From the NCBI GenBank assembly GCA_903856995.1, contig CAIODK010000342.1, forward strand, positions 1 to 7,460: a DNA stretch of 7,460 nucleotides. The letters are read 5' to 3'. The position numbers and the translations under genes are program-made. Shown here piece by piece: positions 1-6,899 of this stretch; positions within the stretch are counted from its first letter, which is position 1; every line of letters begins with the position of its first letter. Below the pieces are notes generated by a model. The model was given only the letters and a program-made list of their open reading frames with translations, made no database searches and was not told the origin of the DNA. Source of the stretch: an uncultured Burkholderiales bacterium. Its GTDB lineage: Bacteria; Pseudomonadota; Gammaproteobacteria; Burkholderiales; Burkholderiaceae_C.

Positions 1-1647
1 CTAGGGGATAGCTGGCTCAAAGCCTTGGCCTCATTTCAAACAATCGGTGGTGGTGATGCGAATACGCCCTCGCTGAGTTTCTCTCCAGAAAAGCTTGAAA
101 CACTGCAGCAGCAATACATTGCTGAAGCCACTGAGTTGTGGAACACCAGTCTGCATGGGAACCCAGAGGTGAAAGATCGCCGTTTTAAAGGCGAGGCGTG
201 GGGGCAAAACCCAATGGCCGCGTTCACCGCGGCTGCGTATTTACTCAACACCCGCACGATGATGGCGCTCACCGACGCGGCTGATACAGATGCAAAAACA
301 AAAGCCCGTATCCATTTTGCTGTTGAGCAGTGGGCGGCCGCCACGGCCCCCAGTAATTTCTTGGCACTGAACGCGGATGCGCAGAAAAAGGCAATTGACA
401 CCAAAGGCGAGAGTATTTCCAAAGGCATTCAAAACTTGTTGCATGACATGCAGCAAGGCCACGTGTCGATGACCGACGAGAGCTTGTTCGAGGTGGGCAA
501 GAACGTCGCCACCACCGAAGGCAAAGTGGTGTTTGAAAATGCATTTTTTCAATTGCTCGAATACAAACCACTCACCGCGAAGGTGTATGAACGGCCGCTC
601 TTGCTGGTCCCGCCTTGTATTAATAAGTTTTACATTCTTGACTTGCAGCCTGAGAACTCCTTGATCCGCTACGCGGTGAGCCAAGGCCATCGCACGTTTG
701 TGGTCAGCTGGCGCAACCCTGACGAATCGTTGGCGCAAACCAGCTGGGACAACTACGTGGAAGATGTGGCCATTCAAGCGATCCAAGTGGCACGCGAGAT
801 TGCGGGTACCTCGCAAATCAACGCTTTGGGCTTTTGCGTGGGTGGCACCATCCTGACCAATGCCTTGGCCGTTTTGGCTGCCCGCGGCGAAAAGCTGGTG
901 GCCAGCGCGACCTTCCTCACCACACTGATCGATTTCACAGACTCGGGCGTGTTGGATGTCTTCATTGACGAGCCATTTGTGAAATACCGTGAAGGTCAGT
1001 TTGCCAAAGGTGGACTGATGAAGGGCAAGGACATGGCGTCGACCTTCAGCTTCTTGCGACCCAATGATTTGGTGTGGAACTATGTGGTGGGTAACTACCT
1101 CAAAGGTGAAACACCGCCACCGTTTGATTTGCTCTACTGGAACAGTGACTCCACCAACTTGCCGGGCCCGATGTACGCTTGGTATTTGCGTAACACCTAC
1201 CTCGAAAACAACCTCATCAAACCGGGTAAAGCCTTGGTCTGCGGTGAGAAGATTGATTTAAACAAGATCGACCTTCCTGTGTACATCTACGGTTCGCGTG
1301 AAGACCACATCGTGCCAATTGGCGGCGCCTATGCCAGCACACAAGTGTTCCGTGGCAAAAAACGCTTTGTCATGGGTGCTTCGGGCCACATTGCCGGGGT
1401 GATCAACCCGCCTGCCGCCAATAAGCGTTGCTATTGGACGGGCAGCGACACCAACTTCCCCAAGGATGCCGAGCAATGGATTGGCAAAGCCAAAGAGCAT
1501 CCAGGTAGCTGGTGGACCGACTGGTCAAACTGGCTCAAGACCCACGCGGGTAAGCAAATTGCCGCGCCTAAGACTTATGGCAAAGGTAAGTACAAAGCGA
1601 CTGAGGCAGCACCTGGACGTTACGCCAAAGAACGCGCAAGCAACTGA
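1..1647 (+). CDS. phaC: Class I poly(3-hydroxyalkanoate) synthase PhaC (5'-truncated by window edge)
   Basis: PhaC polymerises (R)-3-hydroxybutyryl-CoA into PHB, releasing CoA, at the surface of cytoplasmic granules. The reading frame is open to base 1 (LGDSWLKA precedes the TTG at 25), so that TTG is probably an internal leucine codon and the real start lies upstream. About 548 residues are visible against roughly 590 in Cupriavidus necator PhaC, so only a short N-terminal piece is missing. Counting from the TTG at 25, the lipase-like box GFCVGG carries the nucleophile Cys271 (codon 835-837). The other triad residues are Asp427 in the motif SREDHIVP (codon 1303) and His455 in GASGHIAGV (codon 1387). 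The Asp-His spacing of 28 residues equals that of D480/H508 in C. necator. The PhaC N-terminal domain precedes the alpha/beta-hydrolase core, and the C-terminus has the familiar PGRYAK ending. It is the first visible gene of phaCAB, 36 bp before phaA. Identity is very secure; the true start is not visible. Confidence 0.96.
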   Translation, partial: LGDSWLKALASFQTIGGGDANTPSLSFSPEKLETLQQQYIAEATELWNTSLHGNPEVKDRRFKGEAWGQNPMAAFTAAAYLLNTRTMMALTDAADTDAKTKARIHFAVEQWAAATAPSNFLALNADAQKKAIDTKGESISKGIQNLLHDMQQGHVSMTDESLFEVGKNVATTEGKVVFENAFFQLLEYKPLTAKVYERPLLLVPPCINKFYILDLQPENSLIRYAVSQGHRTFVVSWRNPDESLAQTSWDNYVEDVAIQAIQVAREIAGTSQINALGFCVGGTILTNALAVLAARGEKLVASATFLTTLIDFTDSGVLDVFIDEPFVKYREGQFAKGGLMKGKDMASTFSFLRPNDLVWNYVVGNYLKGETPPPFDLLYWNSDSTNLPGPMYAWYLRNTYLENNLIKPGKALVCGEKIDLNKIDLPVYIYGSREDHIVPIGGAYASTQVFRGKKRFVMGASGHIAGVINPPAANKRCYWTGSDTNFPKDAEQWIGKAKEHPGSWWTDWSNWLKTHAGKQIAAPKTYGKGKYKATEAAPGRYAKERASN

Positions 1648-1674
1648 TTTTTTTTAAACCTCTCAAATTTCTCT

Positions 1675-1681
1675 GGAGAAG
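1675..1681 (+). promoter_or_regulatory. Ribosome binding site of phaA
   Basis: GGAGAAG lies 2 bp before the ATG at 1684 (core GGAG ends 5 bp before it). It fixes the phaA start, and there is no competing in-frame start close by. Confidence 0.7.
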
Positions 1682-1683
1682 CA

Positions 1684-2862
1684 ATGGAAGACATCGTTAT
1701 CGTTTCAGCAGCACGTACTGCGGTAGGCAAGTTTGGCGGTTCATTGGCCAAAATTGCAGCGACCGAACTAGGCGCGACCGTCATTCGTGAAGCTTTGGCG
1801 CGTGCCAAGGTGGATCCTTCGATGGTGGGTGAAGTGATCATGGGCCAAGTGTTGGCGGCAGGCGCGGGTCAAAACCCAGCACGCCAAGCTTTGATGAAGT
1901 CCGGCATTCCTAACACAGTGCCTGCCTTGACCATCAACGCCGTGTGTGGCTCTGGCCTCAAGTCGGTGATGTTGGCTGCACAAGCGGTGGCCTATGGCGA
2001 CAGCGACATTGTGGTCGCCGGTGGCCAAGAAAACATGAGCGCATCTGGGCACGTACTTTTGGGTTCGCGTGACGGCCAACGCATGGGCAACTGGAACATG
2101 ATCGACACCATGATCGTGGACGGTTTGTGGGATGTGTACAACCAGTACCACATGGGCATCACCGCAGAGAACGTGGCCAAAGCCCACGGCATCACACGTG
2201 ACATGCAAGATGCGTTGGCGCTTGCCAGCCAGCAAAAAGCATCTGCCGCACAAGATGCCGGCAGGTTTGCCGATGAAATCGTCTCAGTCAACATTCCTCA
2301 GCGCAAGGGCGACCCTGTGTTGTTCAACATTGACGAATACATCAACAAGAAAACCACCGCCGAAGCCCTGGCGGGCTTGCGTCCTGCCTTTGATAAAGCG
2401 GGTTCGGTCACTGCGGGTAACGCATCAGGTCTCAACGATGGTGCCGCCGCTGTGGTGGTCATGACGGCCAAGAAAGCCGCTGCTTTAGGCCTCACACCGT
2501 TGGCGCGCATTGCCGCATTCGGAACCAGTGGATTGGATCCAGCCTTGATGGGCATGGGCCCTGTCTCCGCCTCACGCAAAGCTTTGCAACGTGCAGGCTG
2601 GAGTGCTGCTGATGTGGACTTGTTTGAACTTAACGAAGCCTTCGCTGCACAAGCATGTGCGGTGAACCAAGAGCTGGACATTGATCCTGCCAAGGTTAAC
2701 GTCAACGGTGGCGCGATCGCTATTGGCCATCCCATTGGTGCATCCGGTTGCCGAATTCTGGTGACTTTGCTGCACGAAATGCAGCGCCGAAATGCCAAAA
2801 AGGGTTTGGCTGCACTGTGTATCGGTGGTGGCATGGGCGTGTCCTTGGCCTTAGAGCGTTAA
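1684..2862 (+). CDS. phaA: Acetyl-CoA acetyltransferase (beta-ketothiolase) PhaA
   Basis: This biosynthetic thiolase condenses two acetyl-CoA to acetoacetyl-CoA, the first step of PHB synthesis, in the cytoplasm. It has 392 residues, the usual length for the family. The acyl-accepting nucleophile is Cys88 in NAVCGSGLKS. The catalytic His349 lies in NGGAIAIGHPIGASG, and the proton-transfer Cys379 in ALCIGGGMG close to the C-terminus. These match C89, H348 and C378 of Zoogloea PhbA (established). NEAFAAQ, the further thiolase signature, is also present. The start codon follows a good Shine-Dalgarno sequence. The gene sits between phaC and phaB with a 36-bp gap before it and a 52-bp gap after it, fitting a single phaCAB transcript. 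The position between phaC and phaB supports phaA over a degradative atoB or fadA paralogue. All active-site residues are intact. Confidence 0.96.
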   Translation: MEDIVIVSAARTAVGKFGGSLAKIAATELGATVIREALARAKVDPSMVGEVIMGQVLAAGAGQNPARQALMKSGIPNTVPALTINAVCGSGLKSVMLAAQAVAYGDSDIVVAGGQENMSASGHVLLGSRDGQRMGNWNMIDTMIVDGLWDVYNQYHMGITAENVAKAHGITRDMQDALALASQQKASAAQDAGRFADEIVSVNIPQRKGDPVLFNIDEYINKKTTAEALAGLRPAFDKAGSVTAGNASGLNDGAAAVVVMTAKKAAALGLTPLARIAAFGTSGLDPALMGMGPVSASRKALQRAGWSAADVDLFELNEAFAAQACAVNQELDIDPAKVNVNGGAIAIGHPIGASGCRILVTLLHEMQRRNAKKGLAALCIGGGMGVSLALER

Positions 2863-2902
2863 TTCACATTTAAATTTCAATTCAACCCAAAGTCATATCA
2901 AT

Positions 2903-2908
2903 AGGAGA
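2903..2908 (+). promoter_or_regulatory. Ribosome binding site of phaB
   Basis: AGGAGA lies 6 bp upstream of the ATG at 2915, followed by an A-rich spacer. It is the strongest Shine-Dalgarno sequence in the pha operon and sets the phaB start. Confidence 0.8.
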
Positions 2909-2914
2909 CAAAAA

Positions 2915-3652
2915 ATGAGTAAAAAAGTAGCGTACGTCACGGGCGGCATGGGTGGCATCGGGACCGCGATTTGTCAACGCCTTCACAAAGAAGGTTTCAA
3001 AGTCATCGCGGGCTGTGGCCCGACACGTGATTTCGTCAAATGGTTGGATGAGCAAAAAGCACTGGGCTACACCTTCTACGCCTCTGTGGGCAACGTGGGC
3101 GATTGGGATTCCACCGTCGAAGCCTTTGCCAAAACCAAGGCTGAACACGGCCCCATCGATGTGTTGGTTAACAACGCAGGTATCACCAAGGACCGCATGT
3201 TCTTGAAGATGACCCGCGAGGACTGGAGTGCCGTGATGAGCACCAACCTCGACTCGATGTTCAACGTCACCAAACAAGTGGTGCCTGACATGGTGGAACG
3301 TGGCTGGGGTCGCATCATCAACATCTCTTCAGTGAACGGTGAAAAAGGCCAAGCGGGTCAAACCAACTACTCGGCAGCTAAAGCCGGTATGCACGGTTTC
3401 TCGATGGCTTTGGCACAAGAACTGGCGACCAAAGGTGTGACGGTTAATACCGTGTCACCAGGCTACATTGGTACCGACATGGTCAACGCTATCCGTCCTG
3501 ACGTATTGGAAAAGATCGTGGCGACCGTGCCTGTCAAGCGTTTGGGTAAGCCCAGCGAAATCGCTTCCATCATTGCTTGGATGGCCAGTGACGACGGCGG
3601 TTACACCACGGGTGCTGACTTTGCTGTGAACGGTGGTTTACACATGGGTTAA
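2915..3652 (+). CDS. phaB: NADPH-dependent acetoacetyl-CoA reductase PhaB
   Basis: PhaB reduces acetoacetyl-CoA to (R)-3-hydroxybutyryl-CoA, the monomer used by PhaC. It is a classical short-chain dehydrogenase of 245 residues, against 246 in C. necator PhaB. The Rossmann cofactor loop TGGMGGIG spans residues 9-16, and NNAG follows in VLVNNAGITKD. The catalytic residues are Ser139 (in ISSVNG), Tyr152 and Lys156 (in NYSAAKAG). The stretch around SSVNGEKGQAGQTNYS and the C-terminal NGGLHMG are hallmarks of PhaB rather than of FabG. The early segment GCGPTRDF also resembles the PhaB adenosine-phosphate-binding region, which suggests NADPH preference (inference). It is the last gene of phaCAB: 35 bp after its stop codon begins a strong intrinsic terminator. 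Confidence 0.96.
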   Translation: MSKKVAYVTGGMGGIGTAICQRLHKEGFKVIAGCGPTRDFVKWLDEQKALGYTFYASVGNVGDWDSTVEAFAKTKAEHGPIDVLVNNAGITKDRMFLKMTREDWSAVMSTNLDSMFNVTKQVVPDMVERGWGRIINISSVNGEKGQAGQTNYSAAKAGMHGFSMALAQELATKGVTVNTVSPGYIGTDMVNAIRPDVLEKIVATVPVKRLGKPSEIASIIAWMASDDGGYTTGADFAVNGGLHMG

Positions 3653-3686
3653 TGCGTCGCGCCATTGGCGTTCCGCATCTCACATC

Positions 3687-3718
3687 AAGGCCGCAGATTT
3701 ATCTGCGGCCTTTTTTTT
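3687..3718 (+). terminator. Rho-independent terminator of the phaCAB operon
   Basis: The arms AAGGCCGCAGAT (3687-3698) and ATCTGCGGCCTT (3701-3712) are perfectly complementary. About 11 bp can pair around a 4-nt TTTA loop, with a GC-rich core. Eight consecutive Ts (3711-3718) follow the GC-rich part of the stem. It ends the pha transcript and separates it from the methyltransferase unit. Confidence 0.95.
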
Positions 3719-3798
3719 ATGCGCCAAATGGTGTAAGTACTAACCCGTCACATGACTTTGCTAGAGTTCAGTAATCTGTGAAAAGTCGGCAAATATGC

Positions 3799-3804
3799 AG
3801 GAGG
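3799..3804 (+). promoter_or_regulatory. Ribosome binding site deciding the methyltransferase start
   Basis: A perfect AGGAGG stands 3 bp before the ATG at 3808. The spacing is short but still favours this ATG over the upstream in-frame GTG at 3778, which would place the site inside the coding region, and over the ATG at 3826, which is 21 bp away. The upstream interval 3719-3798 has no convincing -35/-10 pair, although a promoter is expected after the preceding terminator. Confidence 0.65.
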
Positions 3805-3807
3805 TTT

Positions 3808-4518
3808 ATGGGCGATTACACCAACATGGCGGGTTACTACGATGTCATCATGACTTCGGGTTACTACGATTACGCGAAGATTGTGGACAGTCTAGTTTCT
3901 CACCATCCTGAGCACAATGTTTTGGAAATCGGTTGCGGGACAGGTTTGATCTTGGAGGAGTTAGCCAAGCGCCAACCCAAGCTACCGATCACGGGGATTG
4001 ATTTAACAGCGCCCATGTTATCGATTGCTCAAAAGCGGTTGGCTCCGTTTTCTACCGTGTCGCTGTCTCAGCAAAACATCACTGAGTTGTCGCTCAATCA
4101 GAAGCACGATTTGGCATTCTCTTATGGGGGGGTGTGGTACTTTGTGATTGATGGAGACAAAGAGCCATTCTTGGTCAGCCACATTGCAGATGCGCATGCC
4201 AATCATTTAGGCTTCGAACATTTGGCCAAACATATCGCCATCGGCGGCACGTTACTGCTGGGCATCCAAGGTCCGCACCACGACTATGAAACCGTCATCT
4301 CCAACGGGATGAAGTACTCGCAAAAAATTGATCCGACTGAGATCGGTTTTACGAAACACTATTACCTCCACGATGCAGAGACGAAGTTGATGGACCAAAC
4401 TGTGACTTACCGCACCTACACCTTTGCAGAGGCGAAAAAAATGATGCGTACGTATGGCTTTGAGTATGTGCCTACGCAAGATGCGAACAAACTGTTTTTG
4501 CAATTCAAGAGAGTTTGA
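3808..4518 (+). CDS. Class I SAM-dependent methyltransferase, substrate unknown
   Basis: This predicted cytoplasmic methyltransferase has 236 residues when started at the ATG after AGGAGG. The glycine-rich SAM-binding motif I, VLEIGCGTG, is at residues 38-46. The acidic residue ending strand 2, expected to bind the ribose hydroxyls, is Asp65 in TGIDLT. A motif IV-like segment begins at Asp101 (HDLAFSYGG), and IAIGGTLLLGIQG forms a typical later core strand. The N-terminus is rich in tyrosine and contains GYYD twice (residues 9-12 and 18-21), encoded by a 13-bp direct repeat. There is no signal peptide or membrane segment. The fold resembles small-molecule methyltransferases (methyltransferase 11/25-like families), but the substrate cannot be read from the sequence. 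It opens a three-gene unit, with the dehydrogenase start 2 bp after its stop, so a role in the same pathway is likely (inference). An alternative GTG start at 3778 would add 10 residues. Confidence 0.85.
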   Translation: MGDYTNMAGYYDVIMTSGYYDYAKIVDSLVSHHPEHNVLEIGCGTGLILEELAKRQPKLPITGIDLTAPMLSIAQKRLAPFSTVSLSQQNITELSLNQKHDLAFSYGGVWYFVIDGDKEPFLVSHIADAHANHLGFEHLAKHIAIGGTLLLGIQGPHHDYETVISNGMKYSQKIDPTEIGFTKHYYLHDAETKLMDQTVTYRTYTFAEAKKMMRTYGFEYVPTQDANKLFLQFKRV

Positions 4519-4520
4519 AG

Positions 4521-5420
4521 ATGCCGGCAGTGAAACCGAAGTTGTTTTTCATCGGCGTGGGCAACATGGGCAACCCCATGGCAGCCAACTTGGTCAAGGC
4601 GGGTTACGCCGTCACTGTGTTTGATGTGTCTCGTGCCAAAGCCGATAACCTGATTGCTTTAGGCGCGACATGGGGACGCAGTGTTGCCGAAGGTGCTGCG
4701 CAGGCCGACGTGGTGATGGCTTCCTTGCCTGGCCCCGTGCAAGTGCGTGAAGTGATGTTGGGCGGGCAGGGCGTCTTGGCCCACGTCAAAGCAGGGGCAA
4801 CGGTGATTGATACTTCCACCAGTGCTGTTGAATTGGTGCGCGAACTGGTGGCGTTGGCTAAAACCAAAGGCGTGGACTTTTTAGAAGCACCCGTGACGAA
4901 CGCGGTAGATATGGCAGCACTTGGACGCTTGTCCATTTTCGTGGGCGGTGATTCAACTTGCTTTGAAAAACACAAACCTATCTTTGACGTCATTGGTGAA
5001 AAAATATTCCATGTGGGTGAGCCTGGGAATGGGGCAACCATCAAGCTCTTGACCAATTTGCTGTGGTTCGTCAGCGCTGCGGCCATTGGCGAGGGGCTGA
5101 TGCTGGGGGCTAAAGCGGGCATCCCGCTGCACACAGTGTGGGAGGCCATCAAGTCAAGTGCGGGCAACAGTTGGGTGGCTGAGCACGATGTACCTTCTAT
5201 CTTTGCAGGCCACTATGACCCGAGCTTTTCGCTGGCGCTGTGTTGCAAAGACTTGGGCCTGATCAACGACATTGCCAAATCACAAGGCTACGACTTGCCT
5301 ATGGGTGGCATGGCGCAAACGCTGTTTCAGCAAGCCATGAAAACCTACGGGCCAGATGCGGCTGAACTGCATGTGGTGAAACTTTTAGAAGAGCGTGTCG
5401 GACACATGCTGCGACCATGA
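4521..5420 (+). CDS. NAD(P)-dependent beta-hydroxyacid dehydrogenase (3-hydroxyisobutyrate dehydrogenase superfamily)
   Basis: Members of this family interconvert beta-hydroxy acids and semialdehydes using NAD(P). The length of 299 residues is typical. The N-terminal Rossmann domain opens with FIGVGNMGNPMAANL. The catalytic Lys175 lies in GNGATIKLLTN with Asn179 four residues on, matching K171/N175 of the family. The C-terminal helical domain carries the conserved KDL motif (Lys243-Leu245). The substrate loop is odd: most relatives read DAPVSGG, whereas this protein reads EAPVTNA (residues 122-128), so its carboxylate site probably differs. I chose the ATG at 4521, 2 bp after the methyltransferase stop. 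A TTG at 4515 overlapping that stop would add two residues. The stop overlaps the aminotransferase start as ATGA, implying translational coupling. The exact substrate is unknown; 3-hydroxyisobutyrate, tartronate semialdehyde, sulfolactaldehyde and succinic semialdehyde enzymes all belong to this superfamily. Confidence 0.88.
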   Translation: MPAVKPKLFFIGVGNMGNPMAANLVKAGYAVTVFDVSRAKADNLIALGATWGRSVAEGAAQADVVMASLPGPVQVREVMLGGQGVLAHVKAGATVIDTSTSAVELVRELVALAKTKGVDFLEAPVTNAVDMAALGRLSIFVGGDSTCFEKHKPIFDVIGEKIFHVGEPGNGATIKLLTNLLWFVSAAAIGEGLMLGAKAGIPLHTVWEAIKSSAGNSWVAEHDVPSIFAGHYDPSFSLALCCKDLGLINDIAKSQGYDLPMGGMAQTLFQQAMKTYGPDAAELHVVKLLEERVGHMLRP

Positions 5421-6742
5421 CCCACCAATCCCGCCTACTTGCCGAAGCCCATTTGCACATGCCACAAGGCGTGGCCGAGAACTATCGCTATTGGGGCGAG
5501 CAACAAACCGTGTTTATTGCGAGTGCCAAAGGTTGCACCCTGACCGACGTGGACAGTAAAACCTATGTGGACTTCCGTCTAGGCTACGGCCCCATCATCT
5601 TGGGTTACCGCGACGAGCGCGTGGACAACGCGGTGATTGAGCAAATCACTCAGCGCGGCACGCTCACCGGTTTCTCAACCGAGCTTGATACCACGGTGGT
5701 CAAGCAAATTAAAGCCATGTGCCCCAACATCGACAAGCTGCGTTTTGCCAACTCGGGTACCGAGGCCGTGATGGGCGCCGTGCGCACCGCACGTGGCTAC
5801 ACCAAGCGAGACCGCGTGGCGATTGTGGAGGGTTCTTTCCACGGCTTGTATGACGAGATGATGTGGAAATCCGACATCGAGCACTGGCAGCCCGGCAGCC
5901 AAGTCGCGCCCAAGGTGATTCCGTTTGGCGGCGGTGTTCCAGAACGTAGCCGCGAGCTACTGAGCATCATCAGTCACAATGACTTTGAATCACTTGAAAA
6001 CCTGTTTGCCACGCAAGGCGATACCTTGGCATGTGTGGTGATCGAACCCATCATCGGCAACGCTGGCAGTGTGGCCGCCAGCCAAGCCTGGTTGCAACGC
6101 TTGCGCGATTTGTGCACGCAGCATGGCACGGTGCTCATCATGGACGAAGTCAAGTCTGGCTTTCGTGTGGCCAAGGGCGGGGCGCAAGAGTTGTACGGCA
6201 TTCATGCCGACCTCACGACCTATGCGAAAGCCATGGGGAACGGCTATCCCGTAGCAGCCTTTGGTGGCAAAGCTGCCGTGATGGATGTGGTGGGCTCTCA
6301 GCCTGGCGGGGTCGTGCATGGCGGAACGTACACCGCTAACCTCGTGGCGCTCAGCGCTGCCCACGCCACGCTTAAGATCTTGGCCGAGACCAACGCGCAG
6401 CAAACCATCAACCAAGCCGGTTTGCAAATCCAAGCGTTGCTGGACCGTGTGTTCACGGCCGCAGGCATCGCGCATGCCTTTGCTGGTCCGCCTGCGATGT
6501 TTGGCATTCACTTCAGTGCGACAGTGCCCACCAACTACCGCGATTGGCGTGTGACCAACAGCGAGCTGTATCGCAAGTTCGCGTGGGAACTGATTGCGCG
6601 TGGCGTGATGCTGGAGCCTGACTCGCGTGAACCTTGGTTCATTTGCGAAGCCCATCAACACATGGACTTCGGGTGGCTAGAGGACGTGGCCACGCAGGCC
6701 ATGCGGGCGGCACTCTCCACCACGGAATCGGGCGTCCCCTAA
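5417..6742 (+). CDS. Class III PLP-dependent aminotransferase, glutamate-1-semialdehyde aminomutase-like
   Basis: This 441-residue fold-type I PLP enzyme is predicted to transfer or move an amino group on an aldehyde- or keto-acid substrate. The phosphate-binding SGTEA is at residues 113-117, and the PLP-stacking position is His142 in GSFHG. Asp243 in MDEVKSGFR contacts the pyridine nitrogen, and the Schiff-base Lys271 is in YAKAMGNGYP. The Asp-Lys spacing of 28 is that of class III enzymes, and Thr304 in HGGTYTAN completes the site. The N-terminal stretch MPQGV...AKGCTLTDVDSKTYVDF parallels the aminomutase HemL. However, the lysine loop (AKAMGNGYPVAAFGG) differs from HemL's GGGLPVGAYGG, and the gene context is not tetrapyrrole synthesis. 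A beta-amino-acid or omega-amino-acid transaminase is a reasonable alternative. The ATG overlaps the preceding stop by 4 bp, so translation is probably coupled to the dehydrogenase, which could supply or consume its semialdehyde (inference). No intrinsic terminator follows. Confidence 0.88.
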   Translation: MTHQSRLLAEAHLHMPQGVAENYRYWGEQQTVFIASAKGCTLTDVDSKTYVDFRLGYGPIILGYRDERVDNAVIEQITQRGTLTGFSTELDTTVVKQIKAMCPNIDKLRFANSGTEAVMGAVRTARGYTKRDRVAIVEGSFHGLYDEMMWKSDIEHWQPGSQVAPKVIPFGGGVPERSRELLSIISHNDFESLENLFATQGDTLACVVIEPIIGNAGSVAASQAWLQRLRDLCTQHGTVLIMDEVKSGFRVAKGGAQELYGIHADLTTYAKAMGNGYPVAAFGGKAAVMDVVGSQPGGVVHGGTYTANLVALSAAHATLKILAETNAQQTINQAGLQIQALLDRVFTAAGIAHAFAGPPAMFGIHFSATVPTNYRDWRVTNSELYRKFAWELIARGVMLEPDSREPWFICEAHQHMDFGWLEDVATQAMRAALSTTESGVP

Positions 6743-6784
6743 GGTGCAAACAATCTGATCCGTATCCCACTGCTTGACGATTCA

Positions 6785-6798
6785 TTGATAATTATCAA
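6785..6798. repeat. Perfect 14-bp AT-rich palindrome, possible operator
   Basis: TTGATAATTATCAA is its own reverse complement and lies in the AT-rich interval between the aminotransferase (stop 6740-6742) and the small ORF. Such a site could bind a dimeric regulator; its GATAAT half-site loosely recalls Fur-type boxes, but the full Fur consensus is absent. TATAAA at 6820-6825 and TCTAAT at 6830-6835 are -10-like, yet neither has a well-spaced -35. The rest of 6743-6899 shows no gene or terminator. Confidence 0.4.
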
Positions 6799-6899
6799 GT
6801 TGATTTTGCATTGCCCCGCTATAAACCAATCTAATTGTGTTTCTTGGTTTTATGGGAAGCATAAATCCATGGACTCTTTTCGAAAAAGAGAAGCGGATT

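Noticed and set aside
25..27. TTG as the start codon of phaC
   Set aside because: The frame is open to base 1, there is no Shine-Dalgarno sequence before the TTG, and PhaC is normally longer at the N-terminus. The gene is cut by the window edge.
1648..1655. Run of eight Ts directly after phaC as a terminator
   Set aside because: No GC-rich hairpin precedes the T-run, and phaA follows within 36 bp with a good ribosome binding site. It is more likely ordinary intra-operon spacer.
2298..2834. Long open frame on the minus strand within phaA, and similar antisense frames within phaC and the aminotransferase gene
   Set aside because: These frames mirror the codon bias of well-conserved sense genes, show no family motifs and have no convincing starts.
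3661..3674. Inverted repeat around GCGCCATTGGCG just after phaB
   Set aside because: It leaves only a tiny loop and a short stem without a T-run. The true terminator lies slightly downstream.
3778..3807. GTG 3778 as the methyltransferase start
   Set aside because: It would place the perfect AGGAGG inside the coding region and has no ribosome binding site of its own. ATG 3808 is preferred.
4515..4520. TTG 4515 as the dehydrogenase start, overlapping the methyltransferase stop
   Set aside because: The ATG at 4521 is only two codons downstream, and purine-rich AAGAGAG (4507-4513) is better spaced from it. The overlap start cannot be fully excluded.
6800..6825. Sigma70 promoter TTGATT (6800-6805) with TATAAA (6820-6825)
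   Set aside because: The spacer is only 14 bp, too short for a standard promoter. Other pairings in the region are weaker still, so no promoter is called.
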